Made by a program: the position numbers and the translations under genes | Part shown: one piece after another, positions 21,701-33,283 of the stretch | Layout of the letters: every line of letters starts with the position of its first letter | Position numbering within the stretch: position 1 is the stretch's first letter | DNA from: Zygnema cylindricum | Taxonomy: Eukaryota; Streptophyta; Zygnematophyceae; Zygnematales; Zygnemataceae | Assembly (NCBI GenBank): GCA_037447655.1 | Contig: JBBHKE010001644.1 | Location: forward strand, 184,512-248,511 | Direction of reading: 5' to 3' | DNA: 64,000 nt | Notes under the pieces: model-generated | What the model was told of the DNA's origin: nothing | What the model saw: only the letters and a program-made list of their open reading frames with translations | Database searches by the model: none

Positions 21701-24700
21701 GAAGACTCAAAGCACCTTGGGATAGACAGTCTAGCATTTTTTAAGCAAATTTTGATTGAGGATAAGTCCTGCTCGTTACACCATATGACTCTTCTAGCTC
21801 GGCCTATACAACAAGTCAAACGTTTACCAGTAATTGTCAAATTTTTTTGACTGCAGATTTGCGACATGGTAGCCGTCACACGCCTTATCAATGCAACCAT
21901 GGTCATTCCTGAATTGGATAAAACATCCTTTTGGGCTGATCAAAGGTAAAAAGCTTTTGGGCCCAGTTGTTTTGCCTGAAATGCTTTGAAGCTTTGCCAT
22001 TTCATTCAAATTGGATAAAACTATTAACTGTTGATTTGACACCCAGGCCTGCATTGAACTGGCTGGCAGTGAATTTGGAGATGTGTTCGATTTGCCACAT
22101 TTTTTGGAGTCCCCTGAAGGATGAAATTCCTGTTGTCGAGTATTTGCCTCCTGAATACTCCCACTTAACGATTCATAACGTGTATACCATGGACCCTGTG
22201 AGCTGGTCTGATGTTGGATACTACACAAAAGTACTACTCCCCCTTCTTAAGAAGCATGAGGTAAGAGATTTGTTGCCAATTATTCGAGCAGTCTTTTTAC
22301 CGTTAAAACTCAAGAATGCAGGCGAAAAATCTGGTGATGTGCCTTGTTTATGTATCTACTGAATACATTTGGAGCTCATGATTAAAGCATCCTTCGGGTG
22401 CATACCAATCAAGCCGTATCACTGGCTCACAAAATGATTTCAGAATAAAAGGTGGTGGCTTGGTGTGATGGTCTGTAGGTGATCCGACTTTACCAGACAG
22501 ATTCCCGACTTGCAAATAACCCTCCAGATGTGCCCAAGTCTGTACAAAGACTGCGATGCCGGGTGCAATACCATGCGCTACAGTTCACAAAACCACTTCG
22601 CAAGCTTGGCCAGCGAATCATCCGCCGACTTCATAAGCAAGGGCCTTTCATTGCTCCTCCATCTCCGTTATGAAATGGACATGCTTGCATTTACAGGCTG
22701 CTCGCATGGCTGCACAGAAGTCGAGGAGTTAAAACTTACTCGTCTCCGGTGAGTGATGGTATCCTTGAAGCAACAGGAGCTTAAAAGTTTTAGGTGCTCA
22801 ATCATTTGATGCAAGGCATAGCACTCACGAATTGGTTACGCTGGGCAGGGAGGTGACTAACATACTTCATTGCCTTCAACAGTTACCGAACTGCGCGTTG
22901 GAGGGAGAAGAACATTGATGGGGTACGGAGGAGACGTGCAGGAGACTGCCCTCTTACGCCGGAAGAAGTTGGACTTATGCTGAGAGCCTTGGGATACAAC
23001 AAGACCACCCAATTGTACATCGCATCAGGAAAAATTTATGGAGGCAAGAGGAGGCTTGCTCGGCTTCTTTCGGTTTTTCCAAATACAGTAAGTGTTAAAG
23101 CAGATCTTTTCCTGATTATCTCTATCAGACTTATGAAGCATATGGTCCTGGCTTTAGGCCCTGTAGGCTATCTTTTGAAGGACAATCTGCTTGAAAGAAT
23201 CCTGTAACTTATAGTTGCACACTGAGATACTGTGTAGCAAATGGCAGTTGTAACTGCGAGCTTTATTACAATCTACAGTTTTTTGAAGGGGTAAGAAGGC
23301 AAAGGTAAGGTGGTCTCTAAGCATGTGGCTGGATGCCCCTTGTCCATGTGAAGACATTGTTCATATGCACGGTAGCAAACCACGAGTCTTTAATGGAATC
23401 CTAGGGTACATTCAGTAAAAAACATGCAAAATGAAAACCGCACAAGATGTTCACTGAATTTATATGGCAGGTTTGACGCTAGATAAAGGCAATGGTTGGC
23501 AAATGTCATGATTCAATTTGGCGCTTTTGAAACTGAATGAAGTATAAGCTGCACTGCACTTTACATGAAGTAACGCGTCGCTTAAATGCCGTTGCGAAAA
23601 CAGCAAAATTGTTTGATTGTTATTTCAGTGTATGTTTCTGTTCCCTTTTCATGTTTTTGTATTGGAAATCTGGTTTTACTTTTAGGTTTAGGAAGGTTCG
23701 GATGGATAAAACTGCGGATTGTAGGCCCTCTCTGTAGAATGTTGCATGTTGACTGTTGGACTATCATTTTCCAAACCATCTGAATCTTATGCCATTTAAA
23801 CTCCGCTTTCTGTTGAAAACTTTGACGGGAATTTGAAAGATTTTAGCATGACGAAGGCTAGTCCATGACGTGTTTGTATGTGCTTTGTCTGCGATCACCT
23901 TGCTTCACACTAATAATCACGTTCTTCGTTCTTACTTTAAGAGCACTAAGTAAAATGAGCAAACTAAATGTGAGCATACTTTTGAACTTTGACGTGTGTC
24001 AAGGTGTCAATGAGATCATAGTCTACATGTCCTGCTTCATTTTCAATCCACTTTGACATTTTTAATGGTTTAAATCCTTATAAACTTGTTAATTAACTAC
24101 CGCTGTCTATTAAATAGCCTTTGTTGTCCTCTTGTTGGCTGTATATTCATGTTGAACTTAAGATTGTATGTTTATTGTCCGTTTTTGCGATTTTACAGGC
24201 CTGATTCAGTTGTTTTAATGGAAAAACCAAGCTGAATGATTCATGGCAGTTGACAACTTGAATCCATTCTTAATTGTCTCGTAGGTAGGAGTGTGTTATT
24301 GGAATTTGGATGCGTAAAAACTGATTCCGTTTCTTTTTTGGATATTCTCTCCTTTGACATTTCTTGTAGAACAAGGTTTTTTTTTTTGGGGGCGCTTATT
24401 CTGATATGCAGTCTTGATGTTGTTGAATTATGATTTAAATATCAACATGATTGATGGAACGATTGGATGGGTTTACGGTTTTACCATTGCTTGTTGTAGT
24501 TCAATGGGATCTCATGTTATATGTATGTTATCTCTTCTCCCCCACCTCCTATGTGTAATATAAAGAGATATTAGTACTACATTTTGTAGAAACTTCATTA
24601 ACCCTTCAAAGTAGCTGTGTTTTGTGCATGCTTGCTATTTTGGTATTAATTGTGGTAGAGTAGTGTTGCTCTTCTCTGACAAACCTTGCTTTCCCATTTT

Positions 24701-25673
24701 CAATTTGTGAAGCTACGCAAGGAGATGCTTGTGACACCAGAGGAGCTCGCTCCTTTTCAAAACCATTCATCTCAATTGGCTGCATTGGATTACATGGTAT
24801 CTGTTGCTGCGGATGTTTTTCTTTCAACATTTCATGGCAATATGGCGCGATTGGTGGAAGGCCACCGCAGGTGAGAGACTTTCGCGTGAGGTCCACAGTA
24901 TATGCCCATTCATCCTCTTGATGACAAACGTGTATCTTTTTCCTTACCTTTCGCGTCTATTTGTTTGTTCCCTTGATGTCGACATTATTTCTTTCCACAC
25001 AAGTTGCAGTTACGTCGCACTTACCTGTTTCATTAGTCAACAGATATCTTGGCTATCGGAAGAACAATCATACCAAATCGCAAGCGTTCTGGTGGAGCTT
25101 TTTGATGCCTATGAAAACGGTACTAAAACTTGGAAGAAGCTGTGTTCTCAAGTTGTGAAGGCCCATAAAGACAGACTAGGCGGTCCACAACTCCGCTCTG
25201 TTGTACCGGCCGACCAAAAGAGGGAGGATAATTTTTTTCAGGTGAACATTCATTTACTGTTGGTGTTATGATGACCATTACATGTTATTATGCATGCGGC
25301 GTATTGAAATAGCGTTCACTAGTTGTTAGATACTTTGAGACATTAAAAGTCCGGACATATATTATCTTTCAAACAACGATGGTATAGCTGACTCATGTGT
25401 ATATTTTGGTGACAGAATCCTCAAGAATGCATTTGCTCAGATAGTGATGTCGTTTCCGAAAACGGTGAGAAACAAGAGGAAGAACCTACGTCTCTTTCAG
25501 GAAGTGGGCTCACTTTAAGAAAGTCTGACTCAAACATGTTCAGCAAGGTGGAATCAGGCCAAGAGGCTCGCCAGGCCGAGAAAAGTAGCATTGAACTAAA
25601 AACATCCGTCCAACTTGAAAATGAAAGTTTTGAAAGTGTGAAAGGGGTCACGAGAACTATCAATAGAAGATGA
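18760..25673 (+). CDS. Plant O-fucosyltransferase family protein (frame broken by +1 insertions)
   Basis: Predicted GDP-fucose protein O-fucosyltransferase family member (plant DUF246 group), a type II membrane protein of the secretory pathway; the acceptor is unknown. Exons: 18760-18984, 20667-20826, about 21031-21177, 21525-21595, 21857-21945, 22070-22260, 22479-22748, 22883-23087, 24713-24870, 25044-25241, 25416-25673. Exon 1 holds one membrane anchor ([19 protein letters not shown]). Catalytic-region signatures: [102 protein letters not shown] and [11 protein letters not shown]. The acidic tail follows [11 protein letters not shown]. Exon phases agree except for one extra base in exon 6, one in exon 7 and two in exon 10 (near 22100, 22655, 25063 and 25088). 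The exon 3 acceptor is uncertain: 21015 would give a stop. Ignoring the extra bases the product is about 655 residues. It is either a recent pseudogene or a gene carrying sequence errors. Confidence 0.88.
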
Positions 25674-26630
25674 TGAAAGGATGAGTCAGTTAAAAGGAAC
25701 GAAACAAGTGGAAGGAACATGGGAGAAGTACTATTACGCAGTCGGCAAATGTACAATAAATCGACGAAGCAAGGCTCCAGGGTACCAAGAAGATATCCCG
25801 GTGGCTTGTCAAATTTCCTATTCAATAGTTTTGACAGGGCTTAGCTGAAGTGGGCTAATGAATTCTATTCCCTCAGCTTGCCTAATTTATTTTTCTGAAA
25901 AAGTTAGGCTGAAGGTTATAGTTGTTGTGCCATTGGTTGCCATAATTTACTTTTAAAGCATAGAGGTATTCTCTGTGATTACCAAACAGGAATAAGCAGT
26001 TTTGCAATCGCGACCTGTAGAGATCCAAGTACATGTCCTTAGCTAAAACCGAGAGAGTAGTAATATTGTGTCTTTTTATGATTTGTTTTGTGACTTTTTG
26101 GTGTTTATTTATCTCATAGATATTTACGATATAATGGATTAATACAATTGTATACTACAATTTTTTAGGGTTTTTTTTTTTATGAAGATGACATGATAGA
26201 TTCATAACGAAAACAACAAAGGAATAACAATTAAACAACAAACCCTAAAAAACCCTAAAAACCCAAAAACCCTGAATAAACAAGGAATGGTCAACAGTGC
26301 TAAAAGTATGAATGACTAAAAGTATTAAGTTTTATGAGTTTTCCAATCAATTGGAGATCCCCATTTGAGTAAAACCTTTTTTTGAGAAAAAAAGTTGTTG
26401 TGGTATAAAGGATTAATTTGAGATGAGGGACCAACCAATCCGGACAGAGTCCAACGAAACTAGAATATACAGTGAACCACGAGCGCACAGCCTTGTCGAG
26501 TAGTTGCTCCAAACTGAGGGTGTGAAAATAAACATGAATCAAGGGTTAAAGTTATATTAACATGGCATTGTCCACTGATTGGTGGAATACTTCACACCAT
26601 TTTTTCCGTTTATACTTCTTATATTGATTG
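25674..26630. other. Downstream flank of the O-fucosyltransferase gene
   Basis: No gene. A decayed pair of TTTAGGG-like (26166-26172) and CCCTAAA-like (about 26244-26275) words faces each other across 80 bases. This resembles telomeric repeat but is too degenerate and short to call. Confidence 0.4.
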
Positions 26631-26668
26631 CTTGAATTGAGTTGAATTGAATTGAATTGAATTGTTCA
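26631..26668. repeat. (TTGAA)n pentamer tract
   Basis: About seven units with one variant, placed at the 3' end of the minus-strand retroelement. On that strand it reads (TTCAA)n, as expected for a microsatellite tail. Confidence 0.8.
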
Positions 26669-26895
26669 GATTAACTTAAAAAGCACGATAGAAAACCATC
26701 TGAGTCCCGGGGTACAGAAGGGGTGGCATGGCCAAAACTGGAAAACTACAAGCAGGGCAATATAAAACAAAGAAAGCAACATGAACACAGAAAAATGGCA
26801 AGGAAAATAAAAGCACCGAAACGAAACAAATGAGAAGCAAGGCAACAAACAAAAATCAAAACTACAAGCCCAACCCCAACTCTATTAAACATCTA

Positions 26896-27630
26896 CTAAA
26901 AGCAACCCCATAAGTCCCCCCAGCCCGGGGGAGCACGTTGAGGGAGTTTCGGAACACGTTGACGATCCATAACCACCATAGCCGATTGAAGGAGAATAGA
27001 AGCATGCACTTGTTGTAATGCCGCAGATAAACGTTGACAATAAAAAGAAGTCAGGGCTGAAGGAGTAGGGCTCCCAAGTCCTCGTCGCTCGAAAACACGT
27101 CGAGCACAGGTACGGAGAAACTCGTCCAACGCAACACCCAAACAACCAAAGATCTCGACCGCCATCTGAATAAAGTCATCCATAGGGTCCCGGTGGGCAT
27201 AATCACGCTCCTTCGCCTTAGCGGCATCACGAGCTGCCACCCCAACATGTCGAGCCGCCTGACCAACAACTGTAGCCGAAGTAGGGTTCGCCAAAGCAAC
27301 ATCATAGAAGATACGACGGGCACCATCGAGCAAAATAACATCGATCTGGCTCGAGGGAATACTATAAGAAACCTCCCCTCCCACAGAAAAGCCCCCCTCC
27401 GAAGCGACAGTCGCAACAGCGTCACAAATAGTGTCGTGCGCCAGGATCATATCTCCCCCATGGGAGCAACGAAGCAAATGGACACCATCGGGCCCCAAGA
27501 CACAACCACAGGCACAAGAAGAGAGCCAAGTAAAGGAGGATGGGGGAGGCCGAGGCGAAATCGGAGGGCGGTAGTGAACCGCGCAGGTGAGAATCAGAGA
27601 GTGGACAAAATAGGTGTAGCGATTAGCCAA
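26896..27630 (-). pseudogene. C-terminal Zn-cluster and nuclease-like domain of retroelement
   Basis: A 244-residue open frame, the longest intact part of the element. It starts with the CxC/HxxxxC cluster and continues to a region of short acidic motifs (E, then ID, then YDV) spaced like a restriction-like endonuclease. The remainder is Ala/Arg-rich. No intact start is implied; it is the tail of a longer polyprotein. In related elements this domain nicks the target for target-primed reverse transcription. Confidence 0.55.
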
Positions 27631-29690
27631 GACCCAGAATCAGGGCCACCACAAGAGAAAAGACGGGCATGGGAAGAATAAGAGGGAAGCGCCTCGAGAA
27701 GCTCGGATTTAATGCAGCGACGACCCGATCGAAAATCGATTTCTGGAGACGCTCAACGTATTTCGTAACAAGGGTGGAGAAAATCTACACATCCACTAAG
27801 CCATGAGGAGGAAGAGAGCGTGACGCGTCCAATAAGTAAGAGTGTGTGGGATCAACACGATTAGTAAATAATAGATCCAACCCCTTCGTAGAGACAAGGA
27901 GGGATGCCTAAATGCGGGCCAAAGGCCTAGACTCACGATCGAATGCCCCACGACCTAGCAGAGTGTGGAGGACATCCATGAGGTGATCATCAAAGGCTGA
28001 GAGAGAGGAGACAAACGTCGGGGTGGGAGGGGAAGAACAAGTAAAGTAAGAATGGCGCTGAAGGAAACACCTGGTTAACATAGCAAAAGACACTCGGGGA
28101 TCGGGAAGGTGAGGAAGGTCGTCCACGTTGGCCAGATCTGTTTGTAGAGCATCGTCAAGAATGAAAGTATCCGAACCAAGGGGGAAACCTAGCACACGAA
28201 TGCCTTTCGGAGGGAGAAGGAATTTGGCAACTAGGAGAGGGGTTAAAGGAAAGTGGAACATCCTTAGGGGACCAAATAACACACTTCGAAGGCTGGGTTG
28301 AAAGGTTGAGTTCAGCTAAACGTTCCATGAAAAAATTATATGTCGACACGACTTGTTCCTTAGGTCCAATAATGTGCGTATAATCTGCAATCGAAGGGAA
28401 AAGGCAAGAAGGGAAAGCGGTTGCAGAAGCACGAAGGGCCCGGTAATGGGTCAGGGCGAACAAAGGTTCGCCCAAAGGGTCGCCTTGGCGAGTGTCGGTC
28501 GCAGAGGAGAGAGGAATGAGATCACCGTCCGTCGAGAAGGAAAGGCTCCTGGTCAAAAAATAAAAAGCCCTCACAAAGGGGAATAATTGGACAATCGAAG
28601 ATAAAGCCGCCATAAGCTCTAAAAAAAAGACGTTCCAGTCTACCGTATTGAAGGCATTGGAAACATCGACCTAAAGGACCTACCAATCCGGATGTACATC
28701 CAACGAATCTCGAATCTCGTGGTCCACGGCCTCACAACTTCATCTCGTGGCCACTCCAAACTGATAAGGAGAGAAATAGTCATGAAATGCTGGTTGGAGT
28801 TGTAGACATATCGCACGAGCCAGCAATCTATATAAAACCTCTCCCACGGCAATAGGGCAGATCCCTCCGTTAGGTTTGGCGACCGCCACAAGGCAAGACG
28901 CCGTGAGAATATCAAAAATCCAAGGGGGAACATCCCCAATAGCAATAAGAGAACATAGTCAAAAAGAAGGTGAGGAGAAGATCTAAGGCCCTTAATGAAA
29001 ACCTCCGGATCTAAAGTAAAACCCTCGGAAGGCTCAAAGGCGTGGATGGAAAGGGGTCGAGGGTAAGGTGTAGGGGGGTGGAGAGCTCGAAGAACCTCAA
29101 TAGTGGAGGAAGATCGTGGGGCATGAGTGAATGGATGTAGGGCCCGAGCAGCTCGAGAAAGCTCACCAACTCGACCTAAATGAATTGGTTGGCGATAAGA
29201 GGCAGACATCTGATGGCTTAGATGGGCGACGCGGTATGAAAGTGGCGCTAGATACCCGATCCTTATGCTCGGCGTGGAGGGCCTTCCAGTCAACGCAAAG
29301 GAATTGGCGACAACGCGCTATAGTCTCTCTAGCTCCACTGCCCCCTCTGCGTCCTGGAAGGACTAGGACTCAGAGAGAGAACATAAAAATAAGGTGCCAA
29401 GGTGCAATGTCATGTCGGGTTCGAAGAAATGTGGGGCAAGGAGAGGTGGAGGGCATCTTTTACTATCGTCCGCACGACTATAGGAATACGGGTGTACAAC
29501 CGCGGGTGGGGGGTGAAACTCTGAGACCTCCATAGGTCCTCAGAAAGGACAGCTTGCAAGAAGCCTCTAAGATAACCCCAACCCTTTTGTGTTACAGCAA
29601 TAATAACCGCCACCGTGGCAGACAAAAACTCTGACCACCTCACCCTTGTGAAGGCAAGACTCCCCTGAGTCGATAGCAAAAATAATCTCT

Positions 29691-30273
29691 GAATTTGCTC
29701 CCCTGAGCAGTAAGTTATGGAGGGTCAAAGTTGACCTTTTGTACAAAAGCTCTCTGGGAGAGAGGGTCCTATCTACTAATTTTTTCTAAGTCCTATCTCT
29801 CTCACAGGCTCTATCTACTGATGTACCAAGCCAATCAGATTACACTTGCGTACACAAAACTATTGCTGCCGGTGTACTTTGTGTACGAACAATGTACGAC
29901 ATGCCTAAATGTCAACACGTGGTATATCCAGATTTGCTCCCATAATCCTCGGAGATGCCGCGATCCAATATTATTCTGCCACGTGTCATCTTATGTGGCG
30001 ATGACCATAAACCGCCGAAATCATCTTCCATGATCTCGGCATTCATTCCGGCCGTCCGATTAAATGCACATTTAATCGTAGCCGTAATAAATACCTGCGC
30101 GGTATTCGTTTCGCTATCGAAACAAATGCGCGGTACTTGTTTCATATCCGTACCGTAATCCGTACTTCTTCATAATTGAACCTATGTATTCCGTAAGCAG
30201 TTGTCGTTAAATGAAATATCCTACATGGTAATGTTTAAATAATTATCAAACCACATAGTACGTATCATTAGTT
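29691..30273. other. Gene-free stretch
   Basis: No coding or repeat boundary supported; short frames only. Confidence 0.4.
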
Positions 30274-30351
30274 CTAGACCTAACGGATAAGGTTACCGTC
30301 TACCGGTTGTCTACCGACCGGCAGGTACCAGGATCAAATCCTGGATGCATC
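30274..30351 (+). repeat. tRNA-like (SINE head) sequence
   Basis: A perfect T-arm shape CCAGG-ATCAAAT-CCTGG at 30328-30344, including a B-box match (GATCAAATC). An A-box-like TAACGGATAAGG lies at 30281-30292. No full cloverleaf, so read as tRNA-derived repeat. Confidence 0.4.
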
Positions 30352-31360
30352 ACTAATTCTTTAAGTAACTAAACTACCATTAAATAAATCAACTAATTCA
30401 TTTCTCGTAAACCTCTAGATAGCCTAGGTAGCCATGGCTCTAGCTTCTTTTCCAATTTCTTAGTGACTGCGACAAGTGTGGGAGTTGGAGAGAGAAGTTA
30501 GAGATAGACTGCCTCGACTTCTTTCTATTTAGACCAAGAAAATACTTAAAAGAGAACCATCATTTTCTACTGGGGGATCCCAGATCACAAGCCCCTAAAA
30601 CATTTACCTCACGGGCGAATTTCCACCCTGCATCTGTGTGGCCAGGACTGTGGTCGATGACCGGTTAGAAAGGGCTATAGACAAAGGACCACCAAGGGTT
30701 ATACAATGTCAACAACTCCGTATATGGCGTTTAAAACTGGCACCATCTGCAAGAAGGTTGTGACACCTAGGACATTCCTACCGCGCAGAGGTTGGTTTAC
30801 GAGGTTTTGGTGGAGGTGGGGGAGAGAGAAAGGGAAAAAAAGTGATTTCGGACGTGGGCAATGGGAATTGAGAGTGTGAGAGAAAGAGGAAACGTGGGAG
30901 AGGAAAATGAACCATTTGTGATGGATGTTGGAATTGGTTATGGGCCAGAAAATAACATAATGTTTGATGCGAAAAAGAGAGGGGGGAAGGGAGAGGGGGA
31001 GAGAGAGGGAGGAGGGGGAGAAAGAAGGTTCAAGTATTACCGTGAAGGTATTATATGTGCAAATACAAAATTAGTGCCAATAATACTAATTTAGTGCAGA
31101 GATACGTGATGGTGTGTTATGTGACGCGCTGTAGTCCACTTGAGGCTACTAAGTGGTCCATCACCGCAATAACATAAAAGGAAGTGAGGCTTGCACGTTT
31201 TGCAAAGGCACGATAAATTTCCAATAAAGGAAGGTTTTGAATATAGATGGTGAGAAGGGTTGTGGAGTCCCTCCCAAATGAGCGTCAACCACAAAGATGA
31301 CTCCTGATCTCATCACTATTGAAAAGAGTGGGCGACAAATCACCGCTTTTGCTTGCATTA
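30352..31360. other. Gene-free stretch with purine-rich segments
   Basis: GA-rich segments at about 30805-30840 and 30975-31030. No gene or repeat boundary recognised. Confidence 0.4.
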
Positions 31361-31526
31361 CACAACACATCACTGTTAGTGGTAATATTTTTGTGCCAAT
31401 TAAAACATATTTTCACTATGGAACTTGCCCTTCTCAACTGTTGGACTAACAATGTGACAAGTGTGCACAGAAAAAAGATGGTTAAAGCGGCGAAGAAAAC
31501 AATAACACTGATAGCGATACATGGTG
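31361..31526. mobile_element. MITE, CACCGTGTATCGC family, short diverged copy
   Basis: 166 bases between TA dinucleotides. The right end AACACTGATAGCGATACATGGTG matches the family terminus and the left end CACAACACATCACTGTTAG is a diverged inverted match. Confidence 0.5.
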
Positions 31527-31594
31527 TAGATTATATCATACTGTCCGATACCTCATTTACTCTCATAACTCCTTTATAGTTACAACAATGGGTA

Positions 31595-32156
31595 CACCGT
31601 TAATAACGTTATATCGTTGCCCCCAAATTTTGACTCAAATTCTTAAATAGAGTTATTAATTCTAAACTGTTTTTAACGTTATTTGAGGTATTTTCATATT
31701 TGGGTTAATAACTGTAATAAAGTGCAATTTTAAATAGTATGGCGTACGGACTAATCAGTTCCATACCATTTTGTAGTTCAATAAGTAGAAAAGTACAAAA
31801 ATAGTTTAATAAAGTCGCGCGCCAAAAAATGTGCACTCAAAAAACGTGTGATAAAAAAATGTGACGAAACACGATTCACGGTGTAGCAATAACATTTATT
31901 GCGTGAAGATTGTTGACACTTGCGGGTGTCAAAATCACGCGGCGGCGTACAATTTCGAGCATTTTGTATGCGTACCTACTTTATTGTAAAGCTCTTAATC
32001 GCCGAAAACTATTACAGGGGAATCCCGAATTTGAGTTATTGATAAACTAGAGTTAATTTTGTTTATATAAAAACTAAACATCCCAAATTAGCGTTTAGTA
32101 ATGCTAATTGTTTTTTAACCCTAATTACTTCTCATCGTTATTAGCGATTCACGGTG
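31595..32156. mobile_element. MITE, long form, copy 2
   Basis: Starts CACCGTTAATAACGTTATATC after a TA and ends TCGTTATTAGCGATTCACGGTG. Interior words AGTATGGCGTACGGACTAAT and AAGTAGAAAAGTACAAA parallel the element at 17664-18162. The right TA is mutated to TG. A second GATTCACGGTGTAG motif at 31870-31885 suggests rearrangement or a nested relic. Confidence 0.55.
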
Positions 32157-32188
32157 TGCTGCATAGTAGTGGATCGTACTTAGGAAAC

Positions 32189-33283
32189 TGTTGAAATACC
32201 TAGTTTTTTGTATTTTCTAGGTCTAAATAGATTAACGAAAAAAAAGATAAAGAAAAGTGCATGCATCCTGCCTCGATCCTTTCTCTCTTGCCCCCATACT
32301 TGTTGTAGTCACTGAAGGAGAGAGAGAGTGATGGAGCCATGGCCAGAGTGATGGAGCCATGGCCGCCTTAGCTCAGGACTAAAGAGTGACTTAAGTCACT
32401 CTCAACAAAAGGTTGAGCCCGACAAGACACGAACCTCCAACCGGGAGAGCGCGGCGTGACCGTTAGCTCTAACCAGTCTGTCGTAGAAGTCCGTTAGGAT
32501 ACATAGGTTTTGATATAAATTTAAATTTGTGTACGGTCCTAAAGCCAATTAAATAAAATATGAACGAAGGAACATAAAACTAGTTAAAGCTTAGTGCGGA
32601 CGTCATTTCGCACGAAACAAATGAATCGGACATTTGTTTCGACGGCTACAATTCAATGTCAGATTTAATCCTACGGCATACATCGCTGACGGAATCCCAG
32701 AGTGGTCACTTTGGCTTTTTGTGACCTAGCATGACCAGGCGCCACGTGGAGAGATCACATTTGGTCGCGGGAATTCCGAGGAACCTACGGACGAGCAAAA
32801 AGAGGGCACGCGTCCACGTAATAGCCTTGTCGTACATAGGCCGTACAAAAGGTACACCGGCAGTAGTACTTTTTGGGGGTATCGTAATCTGATTGGGCCG
32901 TTCTTCAGTAGATAGGAGTTAGAATTAGGACTTAGTGTTTTTTGGGAAAGCAGTCACCTCGTCCTTTGAGGGTTTGTATAAAATAGGCATCTTTGCTACC
33001 CCATAACTTATCAACTGGCTGTCTGTTTTCAGTGATTTTTTTTTCTACAGACTAAGGGGAGTCCAGACTGCACAGTGGTGCAGTTAGTTTGTCAGCTAGA
33101 ATATTCAAGGGAGTCTAGACTTCACAGAGGTGTAGTTAGTTTGTCAGCTAGACTGCACATAGGTTTAGTTAGTTTGTCAGCTTGTCTGCTGGGGCAGTAG
33201 AAGTTGTGGTTAAAATTGGGTAAGTTAAACACTACGTAGAGGCTTCTTGAATTATATAGTCCAATGGAGGACACACAATTGCA
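32189..33283 (+). repeat. 5' LTR of copia 1
   Basis: 1095 bases, TGTTGAAATACC to CACAATTGCA. It contains three tandem variants of a GTCCAGACTGCACAG / TTAGTTTGTCAGCT unit (about 33058-33190) where the right LTR has one. It also carries an antisense tRNA-like segment (32412-32482). The first ATG of gag (33264) lies inside it. Confidence 0.9.
32412..32482 (-). repeat. tRNA-like segment in 5' LTR
   Basis: On the minus strand, ACTGGTTAGAGCTAACGG (A-box side) is followed by GGAGGTTCGTGTCTTGTCGG (B-box side). A copy at the same place in the 3' LTR has a perfect B box. This suggests a tRNA or SINE captured by the LTR before the element inserted here. Confidence 0.45.

Larger units (their letters stand above)
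26630..29690 (-). mobile_element. Decayed non-LTR retrotransposon, RLE-like type
   Basis: On the minus strand the order is upstream reverse transcriptase pieces (29293-28640), the palm region (28613-28155) with TRQGDPLGEPLFAL, then a C-terminal domain (27630-26896). The C-terminal domain has a CxC...H...C cluster (CACGCVLGPDGVHLLRCSHG) followed by nuclease-like acidic residues in GGEVSYSIPSSQIDVILLDG and IFYDVALANP. Reverse transcriptase followed by a Zn-cluster and an endonuclease-like module is the layout of R2/CRE-type elements; assignment to that class is inference. The polymerase metal motif appears mutated (IADYTHI where two acidic residues are expected). Pieces lie in several frames, so it is dead. 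A pentanucleotide (TTGAA)n tract at 26631-26668 lies at its 3' end. Confidence 0.65.

Noticed and set aside
22070-25241. Programmed +1 frameshifting in the O-fucosyltransferase
   Set aside because: Four shift sites in one mRNA without a shared slippery motif is implausible, and the other two genes use none. Sequence error or a pseudogene is simpler.
26160-26280. Interstitial telomere repeat
   Set aside because: Only a few degenerate TTTAGGG/CCCTAAA-like words in an AT-rich background; not a tandem array.
26896-29293. Host gene on the minus strand
   Set aside because: Motifs are those of a reverse transcriptase and its C-terminal domain, spread over several frames with stops, so this is a dead mobile element.
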